NCBI GenBank assembly: GCA_002707785.1
Contig: PANW01000029.1
Span: 53,222-89,103 of the forward strand
DNA: 35,882 bases
Origin: Cellvibrionaceae bacterium
Lineage (GTDB): Bacteria > Pseudomonadota > Gammaproteobacteria > Pseudomonadales > Cellvibrionaceae
Direction of reading: 5' to 3'
Part shown: piece by piece, positions 8,043 to 15,840 of the stretch
Layout: every line of letters starts with the position of its first letter
How positions within the stretch are numbered: the first letter of the stretch is position 1
Made by a program: the position numbers and the translations under genes
Notes under the pieces: model-generated
The model's input: the letters and a program-made list of their open reading frames with translations, nothing else
What the model was told of the DNA's origin: nothing
The model's database searches: none

Positions 8043-8067
8043 GCCGGGCCTAGTGCCCGGCCGTTTT
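8043..8067 (+). terminator. Hairpin between the porin gene and glnK
   Basis: GCCGGGC (8043-8049) and GCCCGGC (8055-8061) form a seven-base-pair GC stem with a CCTAGT-like loop, followed by CGTTTTA. The U tract is short, so it may let part of the transcription through to glnK, or protect the 3' end of the porin message. No separate glnK promoter is visible. Confidence 0.7.
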
Positions 8068-8096
8068 ATCTTAAAGGCGCGACGTCGCGTCATTAA

Positions 8097-8447
<351 letters not shown>

Positions 8448-8516
8448 GGCATTGGCCTACAGTCCATGAATAACCAATCGAACACATAACTATTTAAATT
8501 CTCCCGGAGAAACTCA

Positions 8517-9749
8517 ATGGAAAACTCAATTTTCGAATTGCAGTATGCCTTGGACACCTTTTATTTTTTGGTGTGCGGTGCACTGGTAATGTGGATGGCA
8601 GCTGGTTTTGCCATGCTCGAAGCGGGTCTGGTCCGCTCAAAAAATACCACTGAAATTTTGACTAAGAACGTGGCACTGTTTGCCATCTCTTGCACCATGT
8701 ATTTGGTGTGCGGTTACGCCATCATGTACGGCGGTGACTACTTCCTGTCGACCATTACTGGTGACGGTGTAACCGGTGCTGACGAGCCTGCGTCTTACGC
8801 GCCTTCTGCTGATTTCTTCTTCCAGGTTGTGTTTGTTGCAACTGCTATGTCTATTGTTTCTGGTGCCGTTGCTGAGCGCATGAAGCTGTGGGCCTTCTTG
8901 GCATTCGCAGTTGTTATGACCGGTTTCATCTACCCAATGGAAGGTAGCTGGACTTGGGGTGGCAACGCGGTATTCGGCATGTACAACCTAGGCGACCTCG
9001 GCTTCCTCGACTTTGCAGGTTCCGGTATCGTTCACATGTCAGGTGCTGCTGCTGCTTTGGCTGGTGTACTGTTGCTGGGCGCTCGTAAAGGCAAGTACGG
9101 CAAAAACGGTGAAGTTAACGCGATTCCTGGTGCAAACCTGCCGTTGGCGACTTTGGGTACTTTCATCCTGTGGATGGGTTGGTTCGGTTTCAACGGTGGT
9201 TCTGTATTAGCAACCGCATCTGTTGAGTCTGCCAACGCTGTTGCCATCGTATTCATGAACACCAACGCTGCTGCTGCGGGTGGTTTGATTGCTGCGCTGA
9301 TCGTTGCTCGCATCTTGTTCGGTAAAGCGGATCTGACCATGTCTTTGAACGGTGCTTTGGCTGGTTTGGTTGCCATTACCGCCGGTCCTGACACTCCATC
9401 TGCTTTGCAGGCGACTCTGTTCGGTGGTCTGGGTGGCGTTCTGGTTGTCTTCAGTATCCTGACTTTAGACAAGCTGAAAATTGATGACCCTGTTGGTGCT
9501 ATCTCTGTTCACGGTGTTGTCGGTCTGTTGGGTCTGCTACTGGTACCTGTGACTAACTCTGATTCCTCTTTCACTGGCCAGTTGATTGGTGCCGCAACCA
9601 TCTTTGTATGGGTGTTTGTAGCGTCTCTGGTAGTTTGGGGCATCATCAAAGCCGTTATGGGTATCCGTGTAACCGACGAAGAAGAGTTCAACGGTGTGGA
9701 TATCGCTGAGTGCGGTATGGAAGCTTACCCAGAGTTCACCAGCAAATAA
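8517..9749 (+). CDS. amtB: Ammonium channel AmtB
   Basis: The 410-residue protein is an Amt/Mep/Rh family inner-membrane ammonium channel with about eleven transmembrane helices. Recognisable parts are the opening GALVMWMAAGFAMLEAGLVR, the signature around DFAGSGIVHMSG holding the first pore histidine, WMGWFGFNGGS, and the second pore histidine in ISVHGVVGLLG. There is no long signal peptide, unlike E. coli AmtB. The C-terminal tail (GIRVTDEEEFNGVDIAECGMEAYPEF) is the conserved segment that contacts GlnK. CGGAG lies seven bases before the ATG. A strong terminator follows the stop codon. Confidence 0.97.
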   Translation: MENSIFELQYALDTFYFLVCGALVMWMAAGFAMLEAGLVRSKNTTEILTKNVALFAISCTMYLVCGYAIMYGGDYFLSTITGDGVTGADEPASYAPSADFFFQVVFVATAMSIVSGAVAERMKLWAFLAFAVVMTGFIYPMEGSWTWGGNAVFGMYNLGDLGFLDFAGSGIVHMSGAAAALAGVLLLGARKGKYGKNGEVNAIPGANLPLATLGTFILWMGWFGFNGGSVLATASVESANAVAIVFMNTNAAAAGGLIAALIVARILFGKADLTMSLNGALAGLVAITAGPDTPSALQATLFGGLGGVLVVFSILTLDKLKIDDPVGAISVHGVVGLLGLLLVPVTNSDSSFTGQLIGAATIFVWVFVASLVVWGIIKAVMGIRVTDEEEFNGVDIAECGMEAYPEFTSK

Positions 9750-9771
9750 GTGAATCCTGAGTAACCACTCG

Positions 9772-9803
9772 AAAAACCCGGTTGGAAACAACCGGGTTTT
9801 TTT
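9772..9803 (+). terminator. Rho-independent terminator after amtB
   Basis: AAAAACCCGGTTG (9772-9784) and its complement (9789-9801) form a 13-bp stem closed by a GAAA tetraloop, followed by further T. It starts 22 bases past the amtB stop and ends the porin-glnK-amtB transcript. Confidence 0.95.
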
Positions 9804-9902
9804 GTGTCCGGGTGTTTTATCAAGGCCATTCTGTATGCGGTTAATATCGCGACTCCAGTATGCGCTGGCGTCTCGCATCTGACCTGCTGACGTGCTAATG
9901 TA

Positions 9903-9935
9903 TGCACCACATAAGTGCTGCACCAAAGTTAAGCG
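9903..9935. promoter_or_regulatory. NtrC-like site plus half-site before the second PII gene
   Basis: TGCACCACATAAGTGCT (9903-9919) has a perfect left half-site and a partial right one. A second perfect left half, TGCACCA, starts at 9919. The pair sits about 160 bases before the PII start codon. NtrC control of this gene is plausible but weaker than for the porin unit. Confidence 0.5.
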
Positions 9936-10067
9936 GCAGAGGTTTTCAATGGTTGTTTGTAACTATTGAAGACAAGAGAAAACAGGCAAAAAATAACAAG
10001 AGAACAACCGGGTAACGCTTGCCGTTGCCAGACAATAAGAATCGGCTAGGGCCGACTATCTGTATAA

Positions 10068-10418
<351 letters not shown>

Positions 10419-10472
10419 GAGGGTTGCCAAGAGATAAAACACGAAGCGATTAGTCGCCCTGTGTGTCTCGTG

Positions 10473-10499
10473 AAAAAGCCGGTTAGCCGGCTTTTTTTG
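10473..10499. terminator. Bidirectional terminator between the second PII gene and the DUF523 gene
   Basis: AAAAAGCCGG-TTAG-CCGGCTTTTTTT has a strong stem with T tracts in both directions. It lies in the 95-base gap between two convergent genes and can end both transcripts. Confidence 0.9.
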
Positions 10500-10513
10500 T
10501 GCCTACTATTTAT

Positions 10514-11218
10514 TCAATACGGCAGCAGAAGCTTACCGATTAGCTGCGGGCGTTGGACTCTTGAGCAATTGAGCAACACTCGAATGTCGGGCTCCGGTTT
10601 ATTGCCGCTCCCCGCTCCACCTTTCTCCCTATCTTGTTTTTCCCTCATTCGTTTATGGGTATAAATAATGACGATAAACCAATAAGTGTCCTCTAGGGTT
10701 TGTAGTTGATCCTCATCGATGATCAGGGTGTCGGGCCGATGCTCTTTCAGTGTCGCGGCCCACATACCATCCCCGCTGCGTAAGACTTGGCCTTGCTCTG
10801 AGAAGATGGGGGTGGTGGCGGAGCCGCAGCTGGGTGAGCGCGCTTTGAGGACGGCGCCGTCTAGGCGCGGCAGATGCTCCAATTGTTGTTGGCAAGTGCG
10901 TTCTAAGGAATGATCAAAGCGACGCAGAGAATCATCCACCTGCTGCAGTTGTAACTCTCCAGTGCGGGTCTCTATCCACTGTATTGGCGGTCGAGGCGTA
11001 CCCATATTAGCGGCCACTTCAGGGCAAACACTGTGCAGTTTTAAGCTGTCTGACAAAAGTCTGTTGAGGTCGCCTAGACTCTTGTGGCCGCCATCGTAGC
11101 GCACTGGTTGTCCCAGTAGGCAACTGCTGATGACAACGCTCGGACGAGTGTCGGAGTCTAACCTGAGGTCGTCGAGTCGCCGCTGTAGTTGAGTGATAAG
11201 TTGTGATGCAGGCACCAT
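10514..11218 (-). CDS. DUF523 protein, TudS-like [4Fe-4S] desulfidase family, with extra C-terminal tail
   Basis: The 234-residue protein starts at ATG 11218, with GGA eight bases upstream. The family core spans about residues 27-175: SSCLLGQPVRYDGGHK with C33, SVCPEVAANMGTPRPPI with C65, and KARSPSCGS with C131. Three cysteines at such positions bind the [4Fe-4S] cluster in the thiouracil desulfidase TudS, and all three are present here. The substrate is not predictable; thiolated nucleobases or tRNA-derived thiouridine are known for the family. Residues about 178-234 (YWFIVIIYTHKRMREKQ onward) form a basic tail I do not recognise. The N-terminal 26 residues are also extra. It is divergent from the SutA-like gene. 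Confidence 0.88.
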   Translation of the reverse strand: MVPASQLITQLQRRLDDLRLDSDTRPSVVISSCLLGQPVRYDGGHKSLGDLNRLLSDSLKLHSVCPEVAANMGTPRPPIQWIETRTGELQLQQVDDSLRRFDHSLERTCQQQLEHLPRLDGAVLKARSPSCGSATTPIFSEQGQVLRSGDGMWAATLKEHRPDTLIIDEDQLQTLEDTYWFIVIIYTHKRMREKQDREKGGAGSGNKPEPDIRVLLNCSRVQRPQLIGKLLLPY

Positions 11219-11439
11219 GGTTTTGTCCGTGCAAGTAATAACTATCTGGTTAACTGAATCGAAAATCCTAGAGCAAAATATACTAAAAAATTCATCAAGC
11301 TGTAGTGGAAAAATACCACCACCTTGGACTATAAATATTGGCGTCTGCTAGGAAGGCGCGCAAACCTTTAACTTGCCTTTCTTGCTACAACACAGATTCA
11401 ATCGCGACAGCGAATCACTGATAATGTTTGGTGGGTTCT
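11219..11439. other. Divergent promoter region between the DUF523 and SutA-like genes
   Basis: This 221-base A/T-rich stretch has no gene. Rightward, TATAAA at about 11330-11335 could be a -10 element, but no good -35 fits. A short inverted repeat GTGG-AAAAATA-CCAC lies at 11305-11319. Confidence 0.3.
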
Positions 11440-11640
11440 ATGAACCAAGATTTGGTTGATGATAAAAGCGAGCGTCCGGAAGAGCATACTGTGGACGCAC
11501 GTCAGAAAATACGTGAACAATTACAGTCTGAAGTGGATGCGTTTCTGGCCAAAGGTGGGAAAATACAGGAGGTCGATACACATGTCACCTCAGATCCCCC
11601 GCAAAAGCCGGGCAATAATTATTGCAGTCGCCCTATATGA
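11440..11640 (+). CDS. Short SutA-like RNA polymerase-binding regulator
   Basis: This 66-residue protein starts at ATG 11440, with GGTGGG four bases upstream; a GTG at 11431 is an alternative start. The second half (REQLQSEVDAFLAKGGKIQ, then DPPQKP and a C-terminal CSRPI) matches what I know of Pseudomonas SutA, which ends in a DPPKKP...YGSRPI-like sequence and binds the RNA polymerase beta subunit during slow growth. P. aeruginosa SutA is about 105 residues with a long acidic N-terminal tail; here that tail is only about 20 residues. The place between amtB and xerC also agrees with my memory of the Pseudomonas locus. It converges on xerC with ten bases between. Confidence 0.75.
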   Translation: MNQDLVDDKSERPEEHTVDARQKIREQLQSEVDAFLAKGGKIQEVDTHVTSDPPQKPGNNYCSRPI

Positions 11641-11650
11641 TCTTGTCTGA

Positions 11651-12568
11651 TCAGTCCTCGTCATCTTGATGGCGTTGCTTGGCTCGCGGATGGGCTTGGT
11701 CGTAGACATTGGCCAGGTGTTGAAAGTCCAAGTGTGTGTACACTTGAGTGGTGGTTAGGTTGGCGTGGCCGAGTAGCTCCTGCACGGCGCGTAAATCGCC
11801 ACTGGATTCCAGCATGTGACTGGCGAATGAGTGTCGCAGCATGTGGGGGTGAACCGGTTGGTCAACGCCTTGGCTAACGCTGAGCTTGTCGAATCGCATT
11901 TGAATGGAGCGAGGATGTAAGCGACCGCCCTTTTTGTTAGTGAACACCGCAATGATGGGCTGCTGCGAAAGCTGTTGATGTTGCCGCCATTGCTGCAGTG
12001 CCTGTCGAGCCGGTTTGCCAATGGGGAGTTCTCGAGTTTTGTTGCCCTTACCTGTGACTCTCACTTCGCCCTGCGTGAGATCGATATCTGACCAGTTCAG
12101 TGACACCAGTTCGCTCAATCGCAAGCCGCAGGAGTAAAACAGCTCAAGGCATGCGCGATCGCGTAAAGCCAGAAAACCCTCGCCTTTGATTTCCACAAAT
12201 TGTATCGCTTGATCCACATCCAGTGCTTTAGGCAGTGGTTTGTCGGCCTTGGGCGCTTGCAGCCCCGTGCAAGGGTTGAGGTTTACGTAGTGGTGTTGCA
12301 AGCAGAAACGAAAGAAACTGCGAAGAGCTGATAGCCAGCGCTGGATGCTGCGAGGTTTGAGCCCCTGACGGTGCATTTGCGTCAGACATTGGCGCAGATG
12401 GTGTTGTTGCAGTTGGCTTAGGTCCGTGCCCTTGTCTTGGCAGTACTTTTCTAAACGACAGAGGTCGCGTTGATAATTGTTGAGAGTATGAGGCGATAGC
12501 TGTTTCTCGTACTTGAGGTGTTCGAGAAACTGTTGGATCGCGGTGTCGAGACCTGGAGATCCACTCAT
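11651..12568 (-). CDS. xerC: Site-specific tyrosine recombinase XerC
   Basis: The 305-residue recombinase acts with XerD at dif sites to resolve chromosome dimers. The N-terminal SAM-like DNA-binding domain (residues 8-95) has LKYEKQLSPHTLNNYQRDL. Catalytic residues are all present: R150 in SCGLRLSE, K174 in TGKGNK, H242 and R245 in HMLRHSF, H268 in LGHAN and nucleophile Y277 in TQVYTHLD. The dapF-DUF484-xerC order is the standard gammaproteobacterial one and favours XerC over XerD. The ATG at 12568 gives the usual N terminus, but no clear ribosome binding site precedes it. The acidic C-terminal end QDDED is unremarkable. Confidence 0.96.
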   Translation of the reverse strand: MSGSPGLDTAIQQFLEHLKYEKQLSPHTLNNYQRDLCRLEKYCQDKGTDLSQLQQHHLRQCLTQMHRQGLKPRSIQRWLSALRSFFRFCLQHHYVNLNPCTGLQAPKADKPLPKALDVDQAIQFVEIKGEGFLALRDRACLELFYSCGLRLSELVSLNWSDIDLTQGEVRVTGKGNKTRELPIGKPARQALQQWRQHQQLSQQPIIAVFTNKKGGRLHPRSIQMRFDKLSVSQGVDQPVHPHMLRHSFASHMLESSGDLRAVQELLGHANLTTTQVYTHLDFQHLANVYDQAHPRAKQRHQDDED

Positions 12569-12641
12569 TTGCAGGCTTGCTCATCTGCAGAGTTGCTCAT
12601 AGACGGTCCTCAAACTTCATCGCCGAGGTTGAAACGCAGTG

Positions 12642-13337
12642 TCAGCGCGGCAGATGAGCGGGTAGTGTGCGGTTCAACACCTCGCCGATATAGCTTAAAA
12701 ACAAGGTGCCCATGCTAGAGCGATAGTAGAGTGGATCGCGATTGGCAATAGCCAGCAGACCAAAGGTGTTGCCGTGAATCAATGGCACCAGCGCGATGGA
12801 GCCGACGCTGTCGCTGAACTCGGGGAAAAGATATTCGACTTCTTTAGGATCGAGTACACCACAGAGCGGTTTGTTGTTTTTCAGTACCTGGCCTAGGCTG
12901 TCGCGAGCTTTGCTCAGCGGCTCTACCCGCGCTTTACTGTTGGGCAACCGAGCTGGGTCACCAAACAGAATCAAACTGGTGTAGTGAATTTGGAAATCTT
13001 TGTCGAAGCTGTAAAACAGTGACTCTACGGTATCTTCGAGCCCCTTGCCTTCGAGCAGCGCCAGTACCAAGCGCTTAGTCTTGTCAAACAGGCGATCGTT
13101 ATCGCGGGCATTGTCCAGTAACTTACTGAGACGATGGCGCATATCCATGTTGCGTTCGCGCAGTATGGAGACCTGACGTTCCACCAGAGAGATGGCTTCG
13201 CCGCTTTCGTGAGGTAAGCGCAAATCTGCCAACAATCCCGGTTGTTTGACAAAAAAGTCAGGGCGTTTGCGTAAGAAGTCGGTGACTTGTTCTTCGCTAA
13301 TGGCACTGTCGGTATCGATAACGGTGTGATCGGTCAT
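12642..13337 (-). CDS. DUF484 family protein (GAF-like)
   Basis: I choose ATG 13337, four bases after the dapF stop codon, rather than a longer frame that would run into dapF. The protein is then 231 residues. The N-terminal part has VTDFLRKRPDFFVKQPGLLADLRLPHESGEAISLVERQ, the DUF484 hallmark, followed by a coiled coil. The C-terminal part (about 95-225) is GAF-like, with GSIALVPL and TFGLLAIANRDPLYYRSSMGTLFLSYIGEVL. The gene commonly sits between dapF and xerC. The function is not established. It is probably translated together with dapF; xerC follows after 73 bases. Confidence 0.93.
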   Translation of the reverse strand: MTDHTVIDTDSAISEEQVTDFLRKRPDFFVKQPGLLADLRLPHESGEAISLVERQVSILRERNMDMRHRLSKLLDNARDNDRLFDKTKRLVLALLEGKGLEDTVESLFYSFDKDFQIHYTSLILFGDPARLPNSKARVEPLSKARDSLGQVLKNNKPLCGVLDPKEVEYLFPEFSDSVGSIALVPLIHGNTFGLLAIANRDPLYYRSSMGTLFLSYIGEVLNRTLPAHLPR

Positions 13338-13341
13338 GTTG

Positions 13342-14172
13342 TTATATCTTGACTTGTCCGTGGAATACTGTGGCAGCCGCTCCCGACATAAATACCGGGT
13401 GGCCTTCCCCCTGCCACTCAATGGTCAAACTGCCGCCGGGCAGATTGACGCGTACGTTTGAGTCTAACAGGTTGCGCAAGCGTCCCGCCACCACTGCGGC
13501 ACAGGCGCCAGTGCCACAGGCGAGGGTTTCGCCGCTACCGCGTTCATAGACGCGCAAATTAATCTCGTTGGTGGAGACAATCTCCATAAAACCGGCATTA
13601 ACCCGCTGCGGGAAGCGCGGGTGGTGTTCAATCAATGGCCCCAGTTGCTCAACATCGGCGCTCTTTACATCATCAACTAGGGCAACTGCGTGAGGATTGC
13701 CCATAGACACGGCACCAATTTGCAGCGTCTGATCGCCCACCTGCAGGGAATAGCTACTCGCGCGCTGCTCGGCGCTAAAGGGGATTTCGCTCGGTTGCAG
13801 TCGAGGCGCACCCATATCTACACGCACATCGTCGTTGTCCAGTACGTGCAAGAGCATATTGCCATTGGCGGTTTCGACGGAGATGTCGCGCTTACCGGTG
13901 AGTTTGCGGTCGATGACAAAGCGCGCAAAACAGCGAGCGCCATTGCCGCAGTTTTCCACTTCGGATCCATCGGCATTAAAAATGCGATAGCGAAAGTCCA
14001 CCTCGGGGTTTTGCGGAACTTCGACCAGCAATACCTGATCGCAGCCCACGCCAAAGCGTCGGTCGGCCAAACGGCGAACCTTTTCTTGGCTGAGGCGAAT
14101 TTTCTGACTAATGCCGTCGATGACGACAAAGTCGTTGCCTAGACCATGCATTTTGGTAAATCGCAATTTCAC
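13342..14172 (-). CDS. dapF: Diaminopimelate epimerase
   Basis: This 276-residue cytoplasmic enzyme converts LL- to meso-diaminopimelate, the substrate of LysA and a peptidoglycan building block. The two catalytic cysteines are C75 in [12 protein letters not shown] and C219 in [10 protein letters not shown]. The standard N terminus [13 protein letters not shown] is present. The start codon is GTG at 14172, with the likely ribosome binding site GAGGGA overlapping the lysA stop codon; the gap to lysA is six bases, so the two are translationally linked. Confidence 0.97.
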   Translation of the reverse strand: MKLRFTKMHGLGNDFVVIDGISQKIRLSQEKVRRLADRRFGVGCDQVLLVEVPQNPEVDFRYRIFNADGSEVENCGNGARCFARFVIDRKLTGKRDISVETANGNMLLHVLDNDDVRVDMGAPRLQPSEIPFSAEQRASSYSLQVGDQTLQIGAVSMGNPHAVALVDDVKSADVEQLGPLIEHHPRFPQRVNAGFMEIVSTNEINLRVYERGSGETLACGTGACAAVVAGRLRNLLDSNVRVNLPGGSLTIEWQGEGHPVFMSGAAATVFHGQVKI

Positions 14173-14178
14173 CGGAGT

Positions 14179-15432
14179 TTATCCCTCTGTCGGCAACAGG
14201 GCTTCGCCCTGAGTCAGACTGGCTAGGCTTTCACGGGCACGAATCACGTGCGCTTGATCTCCATCGACCATAATCTCCGCCGCTCGTGGTCGACTGTTGT
14301 AATTGGAACTCATGGTGAAGCCGTAAGCACCGCTGGACATAACAGCGAGAAAATCGCCACTGAGCAAATTGAGCTGACGATCTTTGCCGAGAAAGTCGCC
14401 GGTCTCACACACTGGGCCCACGAGATCCCATGCCAGGGTATCGCCGTCACGGGGGACGAGAGGACGAATATCCTGCCAAGCCTGATACAGCGACGGACGA
14501 ATATTATCGTTCATGGCCGCGTCGATGATGGCGAAATTACGATGTTCTGTGGGTTTCAGGTACTCGACTTTGGTCAGCAGTACCCCGGCATTGGCTGCAA
14601 TAGAGCGGCCGGGCTCAAAAATCAGACTGAGCTGACGGTCGCCCAAGCGTTCTTTGATGGCCTGCATATAGCTGGCTACCGACGGTGGCTGCTCATCGCG
14701 ATAGGTCACGCCTAAACCGCCGCCTAAATCGAGGTGCTCGATGTGAATTTGCTGTGCGGCCAACTCATCCACTAGAGCCAGTACGCGATCCAAAGCATCG
14801 ACAAAGGGTGCAAGTTCGGTGAGCTGAGAGCCGATATGGCAATCGATACCACTGATGTGCAGCGACGGTAAGCTGGCCGCGTGAGCGTAGACTCTCGGCG
14901 CTTGCACAATGTCGATACCAAATTTGTTCTCTTTTAGCCCGGTAGAGATATAAGGGTGCGTATTGGCATCCACATCTGGATTGACGCGCAGGGAAACACG
15001 GGCCGTTTTACCCATGTCGGCCGCAACCGCAGCCAGCACATCGACTTCCGCTTCGGATTCGACATTGAAGCAATGTACACCCACGTCTAGGGCTCGGCGC
15101 ATTTCGGCGGGGGTTTTGCCCACTCCAGAGAAAACGATGCGTGAAGGATCACCGCCAGCCAGCAACACTCGCTCAAGTTCACCTTCGGAGACGATGTCGA
15201 AACCCGCCCCTAATTTGGCCAGCAGGTTGAGCACTGCGATGTTGGAATTGGCTTTCACGGCGTAGCAAATCATACCGGGATGATCGCCCAAAGCGTTGGC
15301 GTAGTCCTGATAGTGGCGACTGAAAGCCGCTCGACTGTACACGTAGAGAGGGGTTCCGTGTGTGGCTGCCAACTCGGAAAGCGGAAGTTGCTCGGCGCAC
15401 AGTTGGCCGTTGCGTTCGATAAAGTCTTGCAT
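14179..15432 (-). CDS. lysA: Diaminopimelate decarboxylase
   Basis: This 417-residue PLP enzyme catalyses the last step of lysine synthesis, turning meso-diaminopimelate into lysine. The PLP lysine is K60 in CYAVKANSN. Other family marks are HIGSQL, the glycine loop LGGGLGV, the phosphate-binding EPGRSIAANAG and the substrate-site CETGDFLG near the C terminus. The barrel comes first and the beta domain second, as usual. AAGAG lies six bases before the ATG. It sits between lptM and dapF in one transcription unit. Confidence 0.97.
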   Translation of the reverse strand: MQDFIERNGQLCAEQLPLSELAATHGTPLYVYSRAAFSRHYQDYANALGDHPGMICYAVKANSNIAVLNLLAKLGAGFDIVSEGELERVLLAGGDPSRIVFSGVGKTPAEMRRALDVGVHCFNVESEAEVDVLAAVAADMGKTARVSLRVNPDVDANTHPYISTGLKENKFGIDIVQAPRVYAHAASLPSLHISGIDCHIGSQLTELAPFVDALDRVLALVDELAAQQIHIEHLDLGGGLGVTYRDEQPPSVASYMQAIKERLGDRQLSLIFEPGRSIAANAGVLLTKVEYLKPTEHRNFAIIDAAMNDNIRPSLYQAWQDIRPLVPRDGDTLAWDLVGPVCETGDFLGKDRQLNLLSGDFLAVMSSGAYGFTMSSNYNSRPRAAEIMVDGDQAHVIRARESLASLTQGEALLPTEG

Positions 15433-15504
15433 GGGTAACTCTTACTTAATGGTGCTTTGCCACTGATGCTGAACTCAAAGGTTAGCGGGGGGCTATCACA
15501 CAGA

Positions 15505-15621
15505 TTATTCGGCTTGCTCTTGCTCTGCGGGTTGCGGCAGGTAGAGAGGGCCCTTTTGGCCACAGCCGACAACACCGAAGGTCAGCACAGCAGCAGTCAC
15601 AAGGATAGAAAAAACGCGCAT
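15505..15621 (-). CDS. lptM: LptM (YifL/LppL) small lipoprotein
   Basis: This 38-codon gene is easy to miss. The ATG at 15621 has GGAG five bases upstream. The translation starts MRVFSILVTAAVLTFGVV, then a lipobox Cys (residue 20), then GQKGPLYLPQP and an acidic end; the stop is TAA at 15505. The C-G-x-K-G-P-L-Y-x-P core is the LptM signature. In E. coli LptM supports assembly of the LptD/LptE lipopolysaccharide transporter in the outer membrane. It leads the lysA-dapF unit, as lppL does in Pseudomonas. The gap to lysA is 72 bases. Confidence 0.93.
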   Translation of the reverse strand: MRVFSILVTAAVLTFGVVGCGQKGPLYLPQPAEQEQAE

Positions 15622-15712
15622 GGGTGCTCCAAGGTTTCAATGGGTGAGAAAGCCGGACAATCACCGACTGTCATAGTCACCCTAAGGTGTTTTATTGTTC
15701 AAAAAGACGGCT

Positions 15713-15718
15713 AGTATA
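15713..15718 (-). promoter_or_regulatory. Possible -10 element for the lptM-lysA-dapF unit
   Basis: Read leftward, TATACT is a good -10 hexamer about 90 bases before the lptM ATG. No matching -35 was found at 16-18 bases, so this is tentative. Confidence 0.3.
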
Positions 15719-15840
15719 CCGGTGTAAGGTGCCACCGTGCCAGCATCAGGATGGTCGAGTTGGCGAGTCTCGACCGATTGTGATGATTAACGGCTATCCA
15801 CAGGTTATGAATTGTCGAGAAAAGCCAGCGCTAGGGCAGA

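Noticed and set aside
10007..10024. Sigma-54-like CGGGTAACGCTTGC before the second PII gene
   Set aside because: The GG and GC are nine bases apart instead of ten; sigma-54 promoters rarely tolerate this.
11612..11625. Palindrome GCAATAATTATTGC
   Set aside because: It lies inside the conserved C-terminal coding part of the SutA-like gene and is not followed by a T tract, so I do not call it an operator or terminator.
12228..12584. 118-codon frame overlapping the start of xerC
   Set aside because: It is on the same strand but in another frame over conserved xerC sequence and is low in plausible protein features.
13690..14142. 150-codon open frame opposite dapF
   Set aside because: It is antisense to the conserved dapF sequence, and the composition follows the reverse of dapF codons.
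14248..14715. 155-codon open frame opposite lysA
   Set aside because: It is antisense to conserved lysA regions with no start signals.
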